Shown here: piece after piece, positions 6,627 through 10,190 of the stretch
Layout: each line of letters opens with the position of its first letter
Numbering within the stretch: position 1 is the first letter of the stretch
Assembly (NCBI GenBank): GCA_903919165.1
Contig: CAIXHJ010000446.1
Location: forward strand, 1-10,190
Source: an uncultured Holophagaceae bacterium
Lineage (GTDB): Bacteria; Acidobacteriota; Holophagae; Holophagales; Holophagaceae
Length of the DNA stretch: 10,190 nucleotides
Direction: 5' to 3'
The notes under the pieces: generated by a model
What the model was told of the DNA's origin: nothing
The model's input: the letters and a program-made list of their open reading frames with translations, nothing else
Databases searched by the model: none
Made by a program: the position numbers and the translations under genes

Positions 6627-8500
6627 TCCGGTGCCTCCGGCTGCTGGGGCGCGAAGGGATCCACCAGCTTCCCTCGGGGCGGGGGCAGCGGATTCGCCAG
6701 GCGGTCCAGGAACCAGTACTGCACCAGCTTCTTCGCGACGGGCGCGGCAGAGCTCGCGCCGAATCCGGCGTTCTCCACCACCACCGCGAAGGCGATCTGG
6801 GGCTTCTCCCGCGGGGCATAGCCCGCGAACAGCGCGTGGTCCTTCAGGTTTTTCGCCTGGCGGGCGTAGTGGGACCTGTCGACGAAGGTGGCGACCTGCG
6901 CGGTGCCCGTCTTGCCGACCATGGTGATCTCCTTGAGGGCCGAGGCCACGGCAGTGCCGCCCTTCACCACCTCGTACAGGCCTTCATCCAGGATCGCCCA
7001 GTTCCGTGGGTCCAGTCCCGTATCCTGGAATGGCGGGACCGGCGCGGGCTCGAGTTCACTCTGCTGGTCGCCGCGGAAGCCATAGAACAGATGTGGCGTG
7101 AGCAGCTTCCCCCGGGTGGCCAGCAGAGCGTAGAACCTCGCCAATCCCATCGGCGTCACGCCCACGGCGCCCTGACCGATGCCCACGCTGATGGTCTCGC
7201 CCCCGTACCACTTCGGATCCCGGGGCGAGGCCTTCCGCTTCCAGGCCCGGCTGGGAATGCGGGAGCGTTTCTCCTGGGGCAGGTCGATGCCCGTGCGCTC
7301 CGTGAGGCCGTACTTCTCCGCCGTCGCATAGATGTCGTCGATGTCCAGGCGGGAGGCCACCTCGTAGAAGTAGACGTCACAGCTCTGGGCGATGGCCTGC
7401 ACCAACTGTAGGCTGCCATGGCCCGTGGGCTTGTCGCAGCGGAAATCGCGGCCGTAGAAGTTCTTCCTTCCCGGACAGTAGATCTGTGTCTGCGGCGTGA
7501 TGACGCCTTTCTCGAGGGCCGCGAGGGCAATCAGCAGCTTGAAGGTGGAGCCCGGCGCGTAGATGCCCTGGATGGGCCGGTTCACCATGGGCCGGGTCAG
7601 GTTGTTGGCCAGGTAGCGGTCGACCATGTCCTGGCTGAGCCGGTTCAGGAAGAGATTCGGATCGTACGAAGGGCTGGAGTACATCGCCAGCACGCCGCCA
7701 TCCCGCAGGTCCAGCACCACCACAGCTCCGGCCTCCTGGCCGAGAGCGTCCTGGGCCACCTTCTGCAGGCCCGCATCAAGGGTGAGGAAGAGACTGCGGC
7801 CGGCCACGGCGTCCACCTGCCCGAAGTTGGCGACCTCGGTACCCAGCTGGTCCACCAGGATGCGCTTCTGGCCGTCCACGCCCTTGAGCTTCTCGTTGCC
7901 GCTGGCCTCGAAGCCCTCCTTGCCGATGGTCTCACCCAGGTGGAAAACGCCTGGCTTGGCCTTCATCAGTTCCTCGTCCACTTCACCCACGTAGCCGAGC
8001 ACGTGACCCGCCAGTTCATCCCCGAGATAGACCCTCCGGGGGGCGACCTCCACCCCGAGGAAGGAAAACCTTGCCCGGACCCGCTCGGCGATGGCGACGG
8101 CGGCCTCGTCCAGGTTCTCCTTCAGCACCAAGGGACGTCCCTTGCCGGCGAGACGATAGCTCTGGATCTTCCTCGCCAAAGCGGCGGAATCCACCCCCAG
8201 AGCCTCGGCGAGCGACGTGATCACGTCGGGTTTCGCGGGAAGGTCTTCCCGCTGGATGACCAGATGCAGAGCCCGGCGGTTGTCCACCAGCCGATTCCCG
8301 TTCCGGTCCAGGATCAGGCCCCGCGGCGCGGGAATGGGGCGCACCTTCACGGCCTGTTGCGCGGCAAGCTGCTGGAACTCCCCGTGCCGGACCAGTTGCA
8401 GCCAGCCGTAGACGACGACCAGCAGGGCCACCAGGCCCCAGGCCATCACCTGGAAGGTCCCGAGCCTCCGGCTCAGGAGGGAACGCTGCCGCGGATCCAT
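6623..8500 (-). CDS. mrdA: Elongasome transpeptidase PBP2 (class B penicillin-binding protein)
   Basis: A 625-residue class B penicillin-binding protein that crosslinks peptidoglycan during elongation, in complex with RodA. It has a short cytoplasmic N-terminus, one membrane helix (about 17-37), and a periplasmic pedestal that opens with PAPRGLILDRNG (57-68). The transpeptidase domain carries catalytic Ser318 in STFK (318-321), SCD (373-375, the SxD form usual in PBP2) and KTGT (530-533). Cys342, Cys355, His361 and Cys374 are spaced like the zinc ligands reported for enterobacterial and Acinetobacter PBP2, suggesting a bound zinc. Length and context separate it from the division enzyme FtsI. 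The ATG at 8500 follows the mreD stop by 3 bp with no strong ribosome site, which suggests translational coupling. Its own stop overlaps the rodA start. Confidence 0.98.
   Translation of the reverse strand: MDPRQRSLLSRRLGTFQVMAWGLVALLVVVYGWLQLVRHGEFQQLAAQQAVKVRPIPAPRGLILDRNGNRLVDNRRALHLVIQREDLPAKPDVITSLAEALGVDSAALARKIQSYRLAGKGRPLVLKENLDEAAVAIAERVRARFSFLGVEVAPRRVYLGDELAGHVLGYVGEVDEELMKAKPGVFHLGETIGKEGFEASGNEKLKGVDGQKRILVDQLGTEVANFGQVDAVAGRSLFLTLDAGLQKVAQDALGQEAGAVVVLDLRDGGVLAMYSSPSYDPNLFLNRLSQDMVDRYLANNLTRPMVNRPIQGIYAPGSTFKLLIALAALEKGVITPQTQIYCPGRKNFYGRDFRCDKPTGHGSLQLVQAIAQSCDVYFYEVASRLDIDDIYATAEKYGLTERTGIDLPQEKRSRIPSRAWKRKASPRDPKWYGGETISVGIGQGAVGVTPMGLARFYALLATRGKLLTPHLFYGFRGDQQSELEPAPVPPFQDTGLDPRNWAILDEGLYEVVKGGTAVASALKEITMVGKTGTAQVATFVDRSHYARQAKNLKDHALFAGYAPREKPQIAFAVVVENAGFGASSAAPVAKKLVQYWFLDRLANPLPPPRGKLVDPFAPQQPEAPE
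6634..6638 (-). promoter_or_regulatory. Strong ribosome binding site for rodA inside mrdA
   Basis: On the minus strand GGAGG lies 7 bases before the rodA ATG, inside the last codons of mrdA. It is the clearest Shine-Dalgarno sequence in this operon. It supports the ATG at 6626 as the rodA start, together with the ATGA stop-start overlap. Confidence 0.7.
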
Positions 8501-8503
8501 GGC

Positions 8504-8992
8504 TCAGCGCCGCCCGGACCCGGCGCCTGCGCGGAGCAGCCGCCAGGTGAGCCAGCCCCAGAGCGGGACGCTCAGCAGGGTCCAGAACCAGCCCCAACCC
8601 CAGGGATGCGGCAGGGTCGCCAAGCGCACCGCACCATGCACCACCAGGGCATGAAGAAGCGTGAATGCCGCGAGGCGGGTCAGCCAGCCCTTCAGGCTCT
8701 CCGGCGGCCAGCGACCAGCCATCCATCCCACAACCAGGGTCATGGTCATGTCCGCCCAGGCGGTCCCGCCCAGGTGGGGAAGGAAGGACAGGGACCCTTC
8801 CAGTGCCCAGCCCGCCGCCAAGGCCCACAGAGCACCAACCAGGGGGGTTCCGGGACGGGGCGCCAGGGCTAGCACCAGCACAGCGTGAACTACGATCTGG
8901 ACTTGCGGGAACGGCGCGCTGAGGAATATCAACCCCAGGGCGGCGGCGCACAGCAGGTTCTGCCGGATGGAGGACGGCGCGGGAAGCCTCAT
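8504..8992 (-). CDS. mreD: Rod-shape determining membrane protein MreD
   Basis: A 162-residue, very hydrophobic protein of typical MreD length. Five or six membrane segments can be drawn at about 12-25, 31-46, 50-66, 79-95, 104-122 and 133-152. The short motif GSLSFLPHLGGTA (66-78), with Glu65 just before it, fits the conserved MreD region after the third helix. MreD is an inner-membrane partner of MreC and balances activation of PBP2-RodA. Sequence conservation in this family is low, so the call leans on topology, length and position between mreC and mrdA. The ATG overlaps the mreC stop by 4 bp (ATGA). The C-terminus is basic and Gly-rich. Confidence 0.93.
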   Translation of the reverse strand: MRLPAPSSIRQNLLCAAALGLIFLSAPFPQVQIVVHAVLVLALAPRPGTPLVGALWALAAGWALEGSLSFLPHLGGTAWADMTMTLVVGWMAGRWPPESLKGWLTRLAAFTLLHALVVHGAVRLATLPHPWGWGWFWTLLSVPLWGWLTWRLLRAGAGSGRR

Positions 8993-9876
8993 GGCGCCCC
9001 CCGTTTCCGCTGCGGTTTCTGTTCGGTCACGAGGAAGGGCGGCTGTACTTCCAGGGGAGGCTGGGAGGGCAGCAGCAGCACGGTGCTCACCCGGTCCAGG
9101 GGCGCCGACAGGTTGACGATCACCTGGAGTTCGAGGTCGCCCTGGGCCACTTCGGCCACATAGCCCACGAGCAGCCCCCGCGGAAAGACCCGGTCCAGGC
9201 CGCTGGTCAAGACCGCCTCGCCCACCTGCACCACCTCCTGGTTGCTCAAGTAGCGGATGAGGGCCCGGCCTGAACCCAGGCCCTGGAGTACACCGGTCGC
9301 CCGGCTACGCAGGAGCATCACGGCCACGGAGGCGTTAGGTGCGTCCGCCGGCAGTACCTTGGATTGGGTGCTGTTGACGGACCAAAGCCGGCCCACGATG
9401 CCCTCGGGCACCAGCACGCCCTGATCAGGCACAAGACCGATGTCTGCTCCCCGATCGAGAATCAGGCCACCGAAGGCCGCTGGGCGCGTGCTGAAGATCA
9501 CCCGGGCGGCTTTGAGGTCGAGCGGGATCTGTTGTTTCAATCCGAGAAGTCGAACCGCTCCATCCGCCTCGGCCAGCCGGGGGGCCTCCTGGGCGGCCTG
9601 GGTCCTCAGCTGGGCCAGTTCCGCCGACAGTCGGATGTTTAGGGCACGGGTCTCGGCGAGGCTCCGCCCCGAATCCCGGCGGGCGGCGCGCCAGCCCTCC
9701 CAGCGCGAGGCCAGTCCCTGGGAGGGACGGGACAATGCATCTGCCAGGGGGGCCCAATGGCGACCAGGGTTTGGGCCGAGAAACACCCAGATGCCGTGGC
9801 CCAACCAGAGGAGCACCAGGATCAAGCGCTCCCCTGCCGCGCGGCTCCATCTCCACCTGGCGGCCCGGATGGCCAT
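8989..9876 (-). CDS. mreC: Rod-shape determining protein MreC
   Basis: The protein has 295 residues from the ATG at 9876. It has a short basic cytoplasmic tail, one membrane helix (about 17-34), a helical coiled-coil stretch (about 70-115, ending LLGLKQQ), then the periplasmic beta domain: FGGLILDRGADIGL (135-148), VLVPEGIVGRLWSV (154-167), TSGLDRVFPRGLLVG (224-238). MreC organises the elongasome by binding and activating PBP2. The frame stays open to an ATG at 10011, but the 45 extra residues look like translated hairpin sequence and would leave an untypically long N-terminal tail. ATG 9876 also has AGG at a fair distance. The C-terminus (from about 271) is Pro-rich then basic. It is first in the operon and overlaps mreD by 4 bp. 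mreB, the usual upstream neighbour, is not visible before the window edge. Confidence 0.95.
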   Translation of the reverse strand: MAIRAARWRWSRAAGERLILVLLWLGHGIWVFLGPNPGRHWAPLADALSRPSQGLASRWEGWRAARRDSGRSLAETRALNIRLSAELAQLRTQAAQEAPRLAEADGAVRLLGLKQQIPLDLKAARVIFSTRPAAFGGLILDRGADIGLVPDQGVLVPEGIVGRLWSVNSTQSKVLPADAPNASVAVMLLRSRATGVLQGLGSGRALIRYLSNQEVVQVGEAVLTSGLDRVFPRGLLVGYVAEVAQGDLELQVIVNLSAPLDRVSTVLLLPSQPPLEVQPPFLVTEQKPQRKRGAP

Positions 9877-9948
9877 GTCAGGGCCTGTATTCAGAGTGGA
9901 TGCGGGCCGCGACGTCGGCCAGCCGCGCCCATGGCAGATGTCTGTTTG

Positions 9949-9978
9949 TCTCGCGTATCGCCGCAGGCGATACCGAGA
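9949..9978. repeat. Hairpin A: 13-bp stem with GCA loop
   Basis: GTATCGCC (9955-9962) pairs perfectly with GGCGATAC (9966-9973) around loop GCA. After one bulged C (9954) the stem continues with TCTCG (9949-9953) and CGAGA (9974-9978). It would lie in the 5' leader of a mreC transcript starting upstream. There is no T-tract on the mreC-sense strand. Confidence 0.75.
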
Positions 9979-10016
9979 AGGCGGCGGCCGCAGGGCGATG
10001 CAGGACATCATTCACC

Positions 10017-10031
10017 ATTCGCGCAGCGAAT
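10017..10031. repeat. Hairpin B: 6-bp stem with GCA loop
   Basis: ATTCGC (10017-10022) and GCGAAT (10026-10031) are perfect complements around loop GCA (10023-10025). In mreC-sense RNA the stem can extend by a U-G and a C-G pair. Confidence 0.7.
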
Positions 10032-10038
10032 AGGGCCG

Positions 10039-10055
10039 CATCGGCGCAGCCGATG
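10039..10055. repeat. Hairpin C: 7-bp stem with GCA loop
   Basis: CATCGGC (10039-10045) and GCCGATG (10049-10055) are perfect complements around loop GCA (10046-10048). It lies only 7 bases from hairpin B. Confidence 0.7.
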
Positions 10056-10066
10056 GCGGGGGCAGA

Positions 10067-10090
10067 GCTCCGAGGGCTGCAGGCCCGAGC
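10067..10090. repeat. Hairpin D: interrupted stem around TGCAG
   Basis: GCTC (10067-10070) pairs with GAGC (10087-10090) and GGGC (10074-10077) with GCCC (10083-10086). A CGA bulge sits on one side and TGCAG forms the loop. It is less perfect than hairpins A-C but adjoins them. A further 5-bp inverted repeat, CAGCC/GGCTG, lies at 10105-10122. Confidence 0.4.
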
Positions 10091-10190
10091 CAAGGCCGGC
10101 AACGCAGCCAGGGGTGCGGCTGGCCCCGTCCCGGAGGGCAAGGGGCGGCGCCCGGCGCAATACTGCGTCAAGCTCCTCGTCGATAGTGCC

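Larger units (their letters stand above)
9877..10190. other. Upstream region of mreC without a convincing gene
   Basis: About 314 bp up to the window edge should contain the mreC operon promoter. All long frames here are weak. One minus-strand frame (10171-9878, TTG start) ends 1 bp before the mreC ATG, but its product is Ala/Pro/Arg-rich and unlike any family I know. Another minus-strand frame enters from the right edge and stops at 10008. Its first residues (GTIDEELDAVLRRA) look protein-like, so a gene tail ending here cannot be excluded. The rest is filled by palindromes. A TTGACG box (10166-10171, minus strand) has no matching -10 box 16-18 bases on. Confidence 0.5.

Noticed and set aside
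5734..6819. Minus-strand 361-codon frame overlapping rodA and the end of mrdA
   Set aside because: It is in a different frame from rodA, whose product shows clear SEDS motifs. The alternative product is low-complexity Pro/Arg/Gly-rich.
7418..8872. Long plus-strand open frame (about 484 codons) opposite mrdA and mreD
   Set aside because: Antisense to two conserved genes. The product is rich in His, Gln, Gly and Pro with no domain, and it runs across a gene boundary on the other strand.
8016..8951. Minus-strand 311-codon frame across mrdA and mreD
   Set aside because: An out-of-frame shadow of mrdA and mreD. No family features, and it conflicts with both real genes.
9949..10122. Hairpin cluster as a CRISPR array, integron attC site or tRNA
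   Set aside because: The palindromes are not copies of one repeat with regular spacers, no attC consensus ends are visible, and no cloverleaf with T-loop consensus can be drawn.
10008..10190. Minus-strand frame entering from the right edge and ending at 10008, as the C-terminus of an upstream gene
   Set aside because: Only the first dozen or so residues look protein-like; the rest is Arg/Gly/Cys-rich and covers the palindromes. It cannot be judged without sequence beyond the window, so it was not called as a gene.

Overview
The window is GC-rich, densely packed bacterial chromosome from a Gram-negative, rod-shaped organism. It carries a nearly complete elongasome set (mreC, mreD, mrdA, rodA), an NAD-dependent DNA ligase, a PknB-like Ser/Thr kinase and a cysteine-rich ferredoxin-like protein. 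This mix would suit Acidobacteriota (for example the Holophaga/Geothrix group) or a deltaproteobacterial-type lineage. That placement is an impression from gene content and protein style, not something the sequence proves. No mobile element, CRISPR array, tRNA or rRNA was seen.

Layout, left to right. One plus-strand gene (47-631) encodes a CYTH-superfamily protein (class IV adenylate cyclase / triphosphatase type). It converges with a minus-strand pair: a PknB-like kinase (3353-2007), followed 26 bp downstream by a cysteine-rich 4Fe-4S protein (1980-640). The convergent stop codons are 8 bp apart and sit in the two arms of a perfect 7-bp inverted repeat. A 170-bp gap (3354-3523) holds a probable terminator for the next operon. 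From 9876 down to 3524 runs one minus-strand operon, mreC-mreD-mrdA-rodA-ligA, with junctions that overlap by 4 bp or leave 3-13 bp gaps.

How the genes work together. MreC, MreD, PBP2 (MrdA) and RodA are the membrane and periplasmic core of the elongasome, which makes side-wall peptidoglycan: RodA polymerises glycan, PBP2 crosslinks it, and MreC/MreD scaffold and activate the pair. No mreB lies between mreC and the right edge. LigA seals nicks in DNA and shares the transcript without an obvious functional link. The kinase and Fe-S protein look like a two-gene unit that may couple phosphorylation to a redox or metal-cluster signal (inference).

The least explained stretch is 9877-10190, upstream of mreC. 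It shows no convincing gene but contains a run of hairpin-forming palindromes. Three of them have different stems but the same GCA loop (TGC on the mreC-sense strand). No system that is clearly new was found. The best leads are this hairpin cluster, a predicted Cys3His zinc site in PBP2, the kinase/Fe-S pair, and the stop-codon hairpin.
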